A stretch of 28,687 bases of DNA from QHXW01 sp035297145 (lineage in GTDB: Bacteria > Acidobacteriota > Terriglobia > Bryobacterales > Bryobacteraceae), in NCBI GenBank assembly GCA_035297145.1, contig DATGZN010000095.1, positions 1 through 28,687 on the forward strand, in the 5' to 3' direction. The position numbers were made by a program, and so were the translations under genes. Each line of letters starts with the position of its first letter. The stretch's first letter is position 1. The notes below the pieces were generated by a model that did not search any database, was not told the DNA's origin, and was given only the letters and a program-made list of their open reading frames with translations. Positions 7,468-15,971 of this stretch are shown piece after piece.

Positions 7468-8768
7468 GCGACACGACGCACAAAAGCCGGACCATCAAGG
7501 TGGATTGCCTGGCGCGGGTGGAAGGCGAAGGCGCTCTGTTCGTCAAACTGAAAGGCGACAAAGTGACGGAGGTCAAGCTCAAGATCTTCGAGCCGCCGCG
7601 CCTGTTCGAGGCATTTCTGCGCGGGCGGCACTTTTCCGAAGCACCCGACATCACGGCCCGCATTTGCGGCATCTGTCCAATCGCTTACCAAATGAGCGCG
7701 GTGCACGCGATTGAGCGAGCGCTCGGCGTGGTCATCGATCCCGCAGTGAGATTGCTGCGCCGCCTGTTTTACTGTGCTGAGTGGATCGAGAGCCACGCGC
7801 TTCATGTATTTCTGCTGCACGCGCCTGACTTCCTCGGATATCCCGACGCGATCCAGATGGCGCGCGACCACCGTGAGCTGGTGGAAACGGGGCTGCGGCT
7901 GAAAAAAATCGGCAACCGCGTGGTCAGCCTGATGGGAGGCCGCGAAATTCACCCAGTCTCCGCGTGCGTCGGCGGTTTCTATAAAGTTCCTGCCGAGCCA
8001 GAACTGCGTGAGCTAACTGAGGACTTGAAATGGGCGCTCGACGCATCCCTCAAGACTGCGCGAGTGGTGGCCGGCTTCGACTTTCCGGATTTTGAACAGG
8101 ACTACGAATTTGTCTCGCTTTGCCCCACCGACGAATATCCGCTGAATGAGGGCCGCCTCGTCTCGAATAACGGTCTGGATATCGACGTGGCCGAATATGA
8201 GGACCACTTCATCGAGCAGCACATGAAACACTCCAACGCGCTGCACTCGATGCTACGCGGACGCGGGTCGTACCTGGTGGGTCCCCTAGCTCGTTACAAC
8301 CTGAATTTCGCGCGCTTTCCCGAGGTGGCGCAGCAAATTTCACGCGATTGCGGTCTAACCGTGCCGTGCCGCAATCCGTTCAAAAGCATCGTGGTGCGCA
8401 GCGTCGAAATGGTGTTTGCCTGCGCGGAGGCGATGCGTATCATAGAAGCATATGCGCGCCCCGAATCACCCCGAGTGCCAGTTGCGGTGCATGCAGGCGT
8501 CGGCTCTGCCGCCACTGAAGCGCCGCGGGGTACTCTCTACCACCGCTACAGCATTGATGACCGAGGCCTGATCCGGTTCGCCAAGATTGTTCCACCGACG
8601 TCGCAGAACCAGAAACGCATCGAGGAAGATCTCTGGCATTTCGTTTCGCAGGTGGCCAGCCGCCCAACCGACGAAGTGACTTGGAAATGCGAACAGGCCG
8701 TCCGTAACTATGACCCGTGCATCTCCTGCGCCACGCATTTCCTGCGGCTACAGATCGAACGCGAGTAG
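7464..8768 (+). CDS. hyhL: [NiFe] hydrogenase large (alpha) catalytic subunit, group 3b-like
   Basis: The 434-residue protein carries the NiFe active site. The N-terminal L1 motif is ARICGICPIAYQMSA (Cys68, Cys71) and the C-terminal L2 motif is YDPCISCATHFLRL (Cys419, Cys422), so all four Ni/Fe ligands are present. The L2 motif is followed by a short tail after His425 (about nine residues), a likely target of the maturation protease encoded next. I chose ATG 7464 because it overlaps the preceding stop (ATGA) and leads directly into the family start IKVDCLARVEGEG. Assignment to group 3b rests on subunit make-up and motif context, not on a computed tree. Likely role: reversible H2 oxidation/production coupled to NAD(P)(H). 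Confidence 0.92.
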   Translation: MSDTTHKSRTIKVDCLARVEGEGALFVKLKGDKVTEVKLKIFEPPRLFEAFLRGRHFSEAPDITARICGICPIAYQMSAVHAIERALGVVIDPAVRLLRRLFYCAEWIESHALHVFLLHAPDFLGYPDAIQMARDHRELVETGLRLKKIGNRVVSLMGGREIHPVSACVGGFYKVPAEPELRELTEDLKWALDASLKTARVVAGFDFPDFEQDYEFVSLCPTDEYPLNEGRLVSNNGLDIDVAEYEDHFIEQHMKHSNALHSMLRGRGSYLVGPLARYNLNFARFPEVAQQISRDCGLTVPCRNPFKSIVVRSVEMVFACAEAMRIIEAYARPESPRVPVAVHAGVGSAATEAPRGTLYHRYSIDDRGLIRFAKIVPPTSQNQKRIEEDLWHFVSQVASRPTDEVTWKCEQAVRNYDPCISCATHFLRLQIERE

Positions 8769-8771
8769 TGC

Positions 8772-9218
8772 ATGCTCATCCTTGGCTGTGGAAACCCGGA
8801 CCGCGCCGACGATGCCGCCGGGCTCCTGGTGGCGGCACGTCTCCGCGAACTGGGAATCGACGCGCACGCACGCAGCGGTGACATGCTTGCGCTCATCGAC
8901 GAATGGAACAGCGAGCAGGCAGTGATCCTCGTGGATGCCGTAGTGAGCGGCTCTGCACGTGGAGCAATCACCACCTGGGATGCCCGCAGGGGTGCGTTGC
9001 CGGCGGACTGCTTCTCTTGCTCCACACACGCGCTCGGCGTGGCGGAGGCGGTCGAACTTGCCCGCGCCCTCGGCCGGCTTCCACGCAAGCTGATTGTCTA
9101 CGGGATCGAAGCAACCAACTTCGAACCGGGTGGCTCGCTTTCTCCGGAGGTCGCAACCGCTGTGGAGCGATTAGCTCAGGATCTTGCGGCGACCGCCAGA
9201 CTACTCAATAGCGCTTGA
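8772..9218 (+). CDS. Hydrogenase maturation protease (HyaD/HybD/HycI family)
   Basis: The 148-residue protein has the family opening MLILGCGNPDRADDAAGL, with the metal-binding Asp of the GNPxRxDD motif, and VILVDAVVSG in the middle. CSTHALGVAEAVELA carries the conserved His region, and YGIEATNFEPGGSLS follows. Such proteases cut the C-terminal tail of the large subunit after nickel insertion. It starts three bases after the large-subunit stop, consistent with a dedicated partner. No hypABCDEF genes lie in the window, so those functions must be encoded elsewhere. Confidence 0.88.
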   Translation: MLILGCGNPDRADDAAGLLVAARLRELGIDAHARSGDMLALIDEWNSEQAVILVDAVVSGSARGAITTWDARRGALPADCFSCSTHALGVAEAVELARALGRLPRKLIVYGIEATNFEPGGSLSPEVATAVERLAQDLAATARLLNSA

Positions 9219-9280
9219 CTCGCGCTAGATTCCGGAGTCAAATTAAATCGGCAGCGATTTCGTTACCAATGGAGGATCTC

Positions 9281-9499
9281 ATGCATGCGCCAACCCATGA
9301 GCTTCTCAGCCTGAGCAGCGACGAGCTTGCTATTCTAACGGAGCTGTTGGAAGCGGGTCGCGTCGAGCTGCTGGTTGAGATCCGCCACACGCATCACCGG
9401 AATTATCGCGACTACCTTCGCAAGAGGGTGACCCTGCTGGAGAGATTGATCGAGACGGTCAGCCATCCACAGCACCACGGCACAGAGCATGCGGCTTGA
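9281..9499 (+). CDS. Conserved-looking small helical protein after the hydrogenase operon
   Basis: ATG 9281 follows a GGAGG (9271-9275) with five-base spacing and opens a 72-codon frame. The product is short, acidic then basic, and predicted alpha-helical: HELLSLSSDELAILTELLEA, then RVELLVEIRHTHHRNYRDY and a C-terminal helix (LLERLIETV). The clustered histidines are notable but not a known motif. It is 62 bp downstream of the protease gene, so it may be the last gene of the operon. The reading frame is also open upstream to 9215, but the ribosome-binding site favours 9281. Function unknown. Confidence 0.6.
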   Translation: MHAPTHELLSLSSDELAILTELLEAGRVELLVEIRHTHHRNYRDYLRKRVTLLERLIETVSHPQHHGTEHAA

Positions 9500-9521
9500 C
9501 GGAGACGTTGGGAACCTCAGT

Positions 9522-9962
9522 CTAGGGCCGTCTGCCGGACGATTCCAGAAACTCATGCAAACCTTCGCAGCTGACCCAGAGACCGGGCCGCCGCTGGAGC
9601 CAGCCCAGCTGTTGAAAGCGGCGCATGTAATGGGAGATCTGCCATCGTGTGCTGCCGATTGTTCTGGCCAGTTCCGAATTGCTCGGACTGAACTGCAAAC
9701 GGACCCAGCCGGATCGAGGCTTGGCCGGTGCAAGGCGCGCCAGTAGCCTTGCCAGCCTTCGTTCAATTCTCTCCAACACGAAATCTGCAAGCGACTGTTC
9801 GCAACGATCCAAGCGATGCGCAAGGCTCTTTAAGAATCGGAGCGCGAAGCGACGGTCCTGCTGTATCAGATCCAGCAACTCCGATTTGCGAAAGACCTGC
9901 ACGTGGACCGGCGAACGACTCGTCGCAATCTGATCTCGGGTTCCGGCAACGATGGGACTACG
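9522..9962 (-). pseudogene. Crp/Fnr-family transcriptional regulator lacking its N-terminal half
   Basis: On the minus strand the product matches the C-terminal two-thirds of a Crp/Fnr regulator. It has the end of the effector domain (SPVHVQVFRKSELLDLI), the dimerisation helix (FALRFLKSLAHRLDRCEQSL) and a winged helix-turn-helix (SPSNSELARTIGSTRWQISHYMRRFQQLGWLQ). The open frame continues upstream to 10049, but residues encoded by 9963-10049 are unrelated and antisense to the hydrolase remnant. The first ~90-100 residues of the sensor domain are therefore missing. It is convergent with the hydrogenase operon, and a regulatory role for the intact gene is plausible. If transcribed, the product would be a constitutive or dead DNA-binding fragment. 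Confidence 0.7.
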
Positions 9963-10016
9963 TTGAACGCATGAACGGGTTTCATAAGTGTCTGACTGAG
10001 CAGTTGCAGAGAATAG

Positions 10017-10133
10017 GAGCATTACCGGAAGCTGGGCATTGCGGACCACATCGAAATGGATTTACATGACGGCGGGCACGAGATTCGCGTGGAGTCCGGC
10101 TTGCCGTTCCTGAAGAAGTGGCTGAGTCAATGA
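10017..10133 (+). pseudogene. Alpha/beta hydrolase, C-terminal remnant
   Basis: Between a TAG at 10014-10016 and a TGA at 10131-10133 there is a 38-codon frame containing HYRKLGIADHIEMDLHDGGH followed by EIRVESGLPFLKKWLSQ. This has the look of the last segment of an alpha/beta hydrolase (dienelactone hydrolase or acetyl-xylan-esterase-like), with the catalytic histidine in GGHEI and a final helix. No start codon or upstream part is present. It faces the truncated Crp/Fnr gene, so the junction between them (about 9963-10016) is a breakpoint. Confidence 0.5.
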
Positions 10134-10200
10134 TCAGGAGTCTCAACAACTCAGCATCTCTGCCCGCGAGCGGACCTTCCTGAATTATGGAAAGACAAGT

Positions 10201-13200
10201 GTGAACCAGCATCGGATTGGTGCACGGCGGAACTGGAGGCGATGGTGCCTCAGGATATGTCTCGTCATCTTCCCCATGATGGTGACTTCGGGACCGGCGT
10301 GGGCCCAGGTAACCGCGGCCATTTCTGGTAAGGTGGAGGATCCATCCGGAGCCGGCGTAAGCGGCGCAACCGTCACCGTGAAGAGTCTGGAGACCGGCGC
10401 GACGCGGGTGATGACCACCGATGGAGCAGGCAATTTCAGAGTCCTCTCCCTGCCTCTGGGTCCGCAAGAAGTGAAAGCGGAAAAGCAGGGGTTCCAGGCA
10501 AGTGTCAGGACTGGGGTCAATCTGGCGGTAGGGCAGCAAGCCGTTGTGGACCTGCGGTTGGACGTGGGCGACTTCGTCCAGCAGATCACCGTCTCGGAAG
10601 GGGACCCCGTCGTCAATACCACAACCGATTCGGTCTCGGGGGTCGTGGGGGAGCGCCAGGTCAAAGAGCTGCCGCTCAACGGACGCAGCTTCGACAATCT
10701 GATTACGCTCAATCCGGGCGCGATCAATTACAGCTCACAGAAAAGTCCGAACACGAGCACGAGCAATGGAAATACGTTCTCGGTGGAAGGGCGGCGGCCG
10801 ACGGACAATCTATTCCTGATGAACGGCGTTGAATATGGCGGGTCGAGCCAACTCGCCGTGACACCCGGAGGCGTCAGCGGAGAACTGCTCGGAATCGATG
10901 CCATCCGGGAGTTCAACGTCCTGACAGACACGTACCCGGCCGAGTACGGAAAGCGGGCCGGTGGACAGGTCATGGTCGTGACCCAGTCCGGAACGAATGC
11001 GCTGCATGGATCCGTTTTTGAGTTTCTCCGAAACAGCGTGCTCGATGCGCGAAACTTTTTCGACCAGGCGTTCGTTCCCCCGTTTCGCAGAAACCAGTTC
11101 GGGGGCGCGCTCGGGGGACCTATCAAGAAAGACAAGTTATTCCTGTTCGGAAACTACGAGGGATTTCGCCAAGCGTTGGCCGTAAGCAACGTCAGCATCG
11201 TCCCAGACCAGCAGGCGCGGCAGGGCTTCTTGCCGAATGCTTCCGGCGTGGAAACACAGGTGGCAAATCTGCATCCGGCGATGCTGCAGTACATGACGTT
11301 GTGGCCCGAGCCGAACGGGCGGGAACTGTTGGCCAATGGAGTGCCGAGCGGGACGGCGCTGGCGTACAACAATCCAAGACAGTCCATACGCGAAGACTTC
11401 GGTACCGTGCGAGCCGACTACACCGCACGGGATCGAGATTCGTTTTCGGCTGCGTACACGATCGACGATGGCAACAGTCTGATCCCTCTCGCGGACCCAC
11501 TTTTCGGTTCTTACACTACGCTACGAATGCAGGTAGCCAGCCTGCAGGAAACGCACGTCGTAACTCCGGACATTCTCAACACGTTCCGCACCGGATTCTC
11601 GCGCGCGGGGTTCAATCTGGATTCGACTCTTCTGGCCATTTTCCCGTCGAGCCTGTCGTTTGTTTCGGGCGGCGGACCAGGCGGTATCGTCATAGGCGGC
11701 GGCGCCACGACAACGGGTGCGGCCTCTCTCACTTCGGCGGGCCCAAACAATGCCGCCGGTGTTTGGAATCGCCGAAACCTTTTCACCATTTCCGACAGCG
11801 TGCAAATCAGCAAGGGTATTCACCAGATCAGCCTGGGAGCCTGGTTTCAGCGGCTCCAGGACAATGAGGACACCGCTTCGCGCCAACTGGGCCAGGCGAG
11901 TTTTAACAGCCTCACGAGCTTTCTCCAAGGAACCGTGAGCACGTTTCAAGTGGTGCCCAATCCCAATGAACTGGGCTGGAGGAGCTTTTTCGGAGCGTGG
12001 TACATCGAGGACGCGATCAAGATTCGTCCGCATCTCACACTGCAGGTTGGCATCCGGCATGAATTCACGAACGGCTGGAATGAGGAGTCGGGCAGAGCCG
12101 CCAACTACATCACGGATGCGAAGGGCGTCCTTCTCACTACGCCGCGCGTGGCCGGCTCGGCGTTCACTCAGAACAACGCGATGCGGCTGTTCGGCCCAAG
12201 GACCGGCGTGGCGTGGGACGTGTTCGGAAACGGCATGACCGCGATCCGAGCGGGCTTCGGAACTTACTATTCCCTGATCGATGCGCTCAGCTTTCTGCTG
12301 AACTCGCTTCCGCCGTATAACGGCTCCGTCTCGTTTTCGAACGTCCCGCTGTCTTCGATCCTGCCTGTGGTTCCGAGCGTGCCGCCGCCGCCCGCGTGCG
12401 GTCTGGGTGTTCCGAAACCCTGCACCATCTACGCGCCGCAAGGCGTGCAGGCCAACGCGCAAACGCCGGCGGTGGAGGAATGGAATTTCGCGGTCGAGCG
12501 GCAATTGAGTCGCGATACCGCTTTGCGCGTCGCGTACGCGGGTTCGCACGGCGACCATGGACTGCTGAGCGTCGATCCAAACAGTATTCCCGCCGAGATT
12601 TGTTCGAAGGCCGGCGGTTGCAGATCCGGCGGCACGCCTGGCACGGTAAAAGGCACCGTGCCCCGCGGCGCTCAGTACATCCCGGTGGCAAAACGGCCCA
12701 ATCCGTTCTTGTCAGGTGGATTCTTTTGGTACACCGAGGGGAACAGCAGCTACAACGCTCTGCAAATCGACTTGACACGCCGTTGGAGTAAGGGTCTGCA
12801 ATTTCGCGCGAACTACAGTTGGGCGAAGAATCTCGATATGAATTCGGGGCTGACCGGCGCGCAGGCGCAAAATCAAGCGCAGATGATTTTGGATCGGAAT
12901 GATCTGCCGAGGGATTGGGGCCTCGCCGCCTTGAACATTACCAGCCAGGCGAGTATCTCGGCGACTTATGAGCTGCAGTACGGCCAGGGTAAGCGCTGGT
13001 GGCCGCGCCCCGGACCTGTGGAAAGCAAGTTGATTGGCGGTTGGCAGATCAACGGTATTGCCACGTTGCTGAGCGGCTTTCCATTTACCCCGCAGATAGG
13101 CTCGAACCAGTCCGGGGATGGAGACACAAGAAACCCAGATCGTCCGTCCTTGAATCCGCACTTCAGCGGGCCAATTCTGCTTCAGAGCCCGAGCCAGTGG

Positions 13201-13500
13201 TTCAATCCGAATGCCTTCATTTTGCCGATCCCCGGCACCTACGGAAACTTGGGTAGAGGAACGCTAACTGGGCCGGGATTGGCCGATGTAGACATATCGA
13301 TGTTCAAGACCACGGCTGTCTCTGAGCGGGCGAGCCTGCAGTTTCGGGCGGAACTCTTCAACGTGCTCAACCGGGCAAACTTCGGAACGCCAAACCCGAC
13401 CGTTTTTTCGAACGGCGGAATCAGCGCGTCCGCGGGGTTAGTCACGGCCACGGCAACGACGTCGAGGCAGATCCAATTCGGGTTGAAGCTAGTTTTCTAG
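10201..13500 (+). CDS. Oar-like TonB-dependent receptor with N-terminal carboxypeptidase-regulatory domain
   Basis: The 1099-residue protein has a signal peptide with a basic start, a hydrophobic core and a cut site near AWAQ (residues ~1-36). A carboxypeptidase-regulatory/Ig-like domain follows (ISGKVEDPSGAGVSGATVTV, residues ~40-120). Next comes a TonB plug (ELPLNGRSFDNLITLNPG, VEGRRPTDNLFLMNGVEYGG) and a long outer-membrane beta-barrel ending in an aromatic residue (QIQFGLKLVF). This is the Oar-like transporter family that is greatly expanded in Solibacter-like Acidobacteriota. They probably import large substrates such as oligosaccharides or proteins, although substrates are rarely known. 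GTG 10201 has a GGAAAG about eight bases upstream; ATG 10276 is too late for a full signal peptide. It lies next to sugar-oxidoreductase-like genes. Confidence 0.88.
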   Translation: MNQHRIGARRNWRRWCLRICLVIFPMMVTSGPAWAQVTAAISGKVEDPSGAGVSGATVTVKSLETGATRVMTTDGAGNFRVLSLPLGPQEVKAEKQGFQASVRTGVNLAVGQQAVVDLRLDVGDFVQQITVSEGDPVVNTTTDSVSGVVGERQVKELPLNGRSFDNLITLNPGAINYSSQKSPNTSTSNGNTFSVEGRRPTDNLFLMNGVEYGGSSQLAVTPGGVSGELLGIDAIREFNVLTDTYPAEYGKRAGGQVMVVTQSGTNALHGSVFEFLRNSVLDARNFFDQAFVPPFRRNQFGGALGGPIKKDKLFLFGNYEGFRQALAVSNVSIVPDQQARQGFLPNASGVETQVANLHPAMLQYMTLWPEPNGRELLANGVPSGTALAYNNPRQSIREDFGTVRADYTARDRDSFSAAYTIDDGNSLIPLADPLFGSYTTLRMQVASLQETHVVTPDILNTFRTGFSRAGFNLDSTLLAIFPSSLSFVSGGGPGGIVIGGGATTTGAASLTSAGPNNAAGVWNRRNLFTISDSVQISKGIHQISLGAWFQRLQDNEDTASRQLGQASFNSLTSFLQGTVSTFQVVPNPNELGWRSFFGAWYIEDAIKIRPHLTLQVGIRHEFTNGWNEESGRAANYITDAKGVLLTTPRVAGSAFTQNNAMRLFGPRTGVAWDVFGNGMTAIRAGFGTYYSLIDALSFLLNSLPPYNGSVSFSNVPLSSILPVVPSVPPPPACGLGVPKPCTIYAPQGVQANAQTPAVEEWNFAVERQLSRDTALRVAYAGSHGDHGLLSVDPNSIPAEICSKAGGCRSGGTPGTVKGTVPRGAQYIPVAKRPNPFLSGGFFWYTEGNSSYNALQIDLTRRWSKGLQFRANYSWAKNLDMNSGLTGAQAQNQAQMILDRNDLPRDWGLAALNITSQASISATYELQYGQGKRWWPRPGPVESKLIGGWQINGIATLLSGFPFTPQIGSNQSGDGDTRNPDRPSLNPHFSGPILLQSPSQWFNPNAFILPIPGTYGNLGRGTLTGPGLADVDISMFKTTAVSERASLQFRAELFNVLNRANFGTPNPTVFSNGGISASAGLVTATATTSRQIQFGLKLVF

Positions 13501-13529
13501 ATCCAGCACCTGCGCCCAGGACGGATCCC

Positions 13530-14828
13530 TCACACCTTGTCTGGCACCACGAACGGCTTCCGGTAGTTGCGCCGGAACATGCGGTTCGCTTCCTCATCGC
13601 CTATGCATGAGTAACTGGCGGCGTCGAATTGCAAACTGCGACCCAGGCGATACGAGATGTTCGCCAGGTGCACCAGCGTGGTCGAGATGGCGCCTTCGTC
13701 GATGGGTGCGTAGAGGTCCGCGCGCTTCCGACTGCGCACGACTTCGATGAAGTTGTCCCAGTTGTTGCCGAGGTCGGTGCCGGAGGGTCCGGCTGTCTGC
13801 TCGCGCCCCAGCCAAGTCTGGTATTTGCCGGAGTCCTCACTCCAGACCGCCATATAACCCTTGGATCCGTAGAAAATCACACCGACGTTCTGGCGGCTGG
13901 GTTCCTCGATGCCCGCCTCATGATTGGTGATCCAGTGCCGCACTTCGAAAGTCATCATCTTCTTGATGCCGCCGTCGTTGAATTCAAAGCTGGCGCTTAG
14001 CGTGTTGGGCGTCTCCTGGTCGTCGTCGAACATGAAGTGCCCGCCGATGGCGCTCACTTTCGTGGGATATTTTACGCCCAATCCCCACCGGGCCATGTCC
14101 ACCTGATGACTGCCCTGGTTGCCCAGATCGCCGTTGCCGTAATCCCAGAACCAGTGCCAGTTGTAGTGAAAGCGGTTTCGCGTGAAAGCGTGCTCCGGCG
14201 CCGGGCCGAGCCAAAGGTCGTAGTGCACACCCGCGGGCACCGGCTCCTCCGGCTTGCGGCCGATGGTGTCGCGCTGCTTGTAGCACATGCCACGAGCCAT
14301 ATACACATCGCCGATCAGGCCGTCTCGAAGCTGCTTGACTACGTCGCGCCCAATACCGGAACGTTGCTGGGTGCCATGGGCCACGATACGGTCGTACTTC
14401 TGCGCAGCGGCTACGATTTGCCGGGCTTCAAACATATCGTGCGAGCACGGCTTCTCGACGTAAACATCCTTGCCTGCCTGACATGCCCAGATAGTCTGGA
14501 GCGTATGGTGGTGGTTGGGTGTGGCGATGGAGATGGCATCGATGGACTTGTCCTCAAGCAGCTTGCGCAGATCGGTGAACGCCGCGGGACGCTTGCCCTT
14601 GACCTTCTCGACGGCGGCCACCTGTGCGTTGAGCACTGACTCATCGATATCGCAGATGGCGGCCACCTCGACGTTGGTCATCTGGTTATAGGCCTCCAGG
14701 TGGCTGAGACCGCGGTCACGCACGCCCACGCACGCCACGCGAACAGTGTCGTTGGCGCTGGCGAACGCGCTCGAGCGAAGCGCCGCACCTGCCGCCATAG
14801 CGGAGCTCAAGAAGTATCGTCGGTTCAT
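13530..14828 (-). CDS. Tat-exported Gfo/Idh/MocA-family oxidoreductase
   Basis: The 432-residue protein starts with a twin-arginine-like leader (MNRRYFLSSAMAAGAALRSS). An NAD(P)-binding Rossmann segment follows (VRVACVGVRDRGLSHLEAY), then the catalytic EKP motif (VYVEKPCSHDMFEA), HGTQQRSGIG and a C-terminal substrate-binding fold with NWHWFWDYGNGDLGNQGSHQ. This matches the secreted Gfo/Idh/MocA subfamily typical of Acidobacteriota and Planctomycetes, thought to act on sugars or inositol-like compounds. The substrate cannot be read from the sequence. It is convergent with the Oar-like gene (29-bp gap) and divergent from the RraA gene, with a 145-bp shared upstream region. Confidence 0.9.
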   Translation of the reverse strand: MNRRYFLSSAMAAGAALRSSAFASANDTVRVACVGVRDRGLSHLEAYNQMTNVEVAAICDIDESVLNAQVAAVEKVKGKRPAAFTDLRKLLEDKSIDAISIATPNHHHTLQTIWACQAGKDVYVEKPCSHDMFEARQIVAAAQKYDRIVAHGTQQRSGIGRDVVKQLRDGLIGDVYMARGMCYKQRDTIGRKPEEPVPAGVHYDLWLGPAPEHAFTRNRFHYNWHWFWDYGNGDLGNQGSHQVDMARWGLGVKYPTKVSAIGGHFMFDDDQETPNTLSASFEFNDGGIKKMMTFEVRHWITNHEAGIEEPSRQNVGVIFYGSKGYMAVWSEDSGKYQTWLGREQTAGPSGTDLGNNWDNFIEVVRSRKRADLYAPIDEGAISTTLVHLANISYRLGRSLQFDAASYSCIGDEEANRMFRRNYRKPFVVPDKV

Positions 14829-14973
14829 GGTATGCAGTGTATGCTCCGAGGGTGTGGCAGCGCAATGCCAGCCGCTCTCGACACGGGTTCAAAACTGGCG
14901 ACGACGATGATGGCAGCGGCGTCTGGGTTCTGAATGTAAGATCAGATACAAGACCAATCGAAAAGAGGAGTCT

Positions 14974-15945
14974 ATGAGACGAACTGTTTCGACTGCCCTG
15001 ATCGCCTGCACTTTCTTAGCGCTCCCGTCTGCCTTCGCTCAGGTAAAGACGTCGAGGGAGCAAATCATGTTCTACACATCGGAGTGGAAAGGCGAACGCT
15101 TCGCCGATGGGCGCCCGAAAGTAGCAGACAATCTGCTTGAACGTGCCTTGGATGTGACGATCGAGGATGTGTGGGACTATTTGCGGAGCCAAGGCTACCG
15201 CAATCAGTTTGAGGGTGGTTGGCAGGCTCTCCATATCGAGAAGCCATTTGCCGGACGTGCGCTCACGGCGCAGTACATGCCGGTGCGGCCCGATATGGCC
15301 GCGGCCATCACCGCCGAAGGGAAAGCGGAGGGACGCATCAGCGGAACCAACAGTTGGCCCATCAACCAGCTCCAGATGGGAGACGTTTATGTCGCCGACG
15401 GCTTTGGCAAGGTCATCGAAGGCACGCTGATCGGTTCCAATCTAGGAAGCGGCATCGCCGCGCACACCCATTCGGGTTTCATCTTCGACGGCGGCATCCG
15501 CGATCAGGAGGAAAACCGCGAAATCGCAAATCTCAACGGCTTCTATCGTGGCTACGATCCTTCGGCTTGGGCGCAAATGGAATTGACGGCGATCAATGCC
15601 CCGATCCGCATCGGACGAGCCGTGGTGCTGCCGGGAGATTTGGTCGTGGCCAAGACGGATGGGGTTATCTTCATTCCCGCCATCTTGGCCGAGGCCGCAA
15701 TCAGTAAAGCCGAATTCACAAACCTGGAAGATACCTATAATTTTGAGTTGAATCGTGAACGCAAGAACGGAGCGGAATTCGAAGGTGGCTGGACGCCGGA
15801 GAAATATGCGGGCCTTGCCAAGTGGGTTGAGGCTCATCCGGACAAACTGAAAATGTCGCGCGCGGAATTTGACGCGCTGGTGGCTCAGGCGATCCAGTCA
15901 TCCCAAGCGCGTCCCGCACGTGGGCGTGGCGGCGAACACCATTAG
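14974..15945 (+). CDS. Exported RraA-family protein
   Basis: The 323-residue protein has a signal peptide (residues ~1-22, ending AFAQ) and an RraA/HMG-aldolase-like fold. Visible are RALTAQYMPVRPDM, GDVYVADGFGKVIEGTLIGS, the G-x-x-R-D element FDGGIRDQEE, and PGDLVVAKTDGVIFIPA. Cytoplasmic relatives cleave 4-hydroxy-4-methyl-2-oxoglutarate or bind RNase E. Exported copies with a ~100-residue C-terminal extension, as here (GAEFEGGWTPEKYAGL and a basic tail), are common in Acidobacteriota and lack a defined function. ATG 14974 follows AGAGGAG with good spacing. It is followed two bases later by the propeller gene, suggesting an operon. Confidence 0.85.
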   Translation: MRRTVSTALIACTFLALPSAFAQVKTSREQIMFYTSEWKGERFADGRPKVADNLLERALDVTIEDVWDYLRSQGYRNQFEGGWQALHIEKPFAGRALTAQYMPVRPDMAAAITAEGKAEGRISGTNSWPINQLQMGDVYVADGFGKVIEGTLIGSNLGSGIAAHTHSGFIFDGGIRDQEENREIANLNGFYRGYDPSAWAQMELTAINAPIRIGRAVVLPGDLVVAKTDGVIFIPAILAEAAISKAEFTNLEDTYNFELNRERKNGAEFEGGWTPEKYAGLAKWVEAHPDKLKMSRAEFDALVAQAIQSSQARPARGRGGEHH

Positions 15946-15971
15946 TAATGAGGATTTCCGGCTCGCCCGCT

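Noticed and set aside
11521..12558. A 345-codon minus-strand open frame
   Set aside because: It is antisense to the clearly coding Oar-like receptor, is very Arg-rich and shows no motif; long antisense frames are common in high-GC genes.
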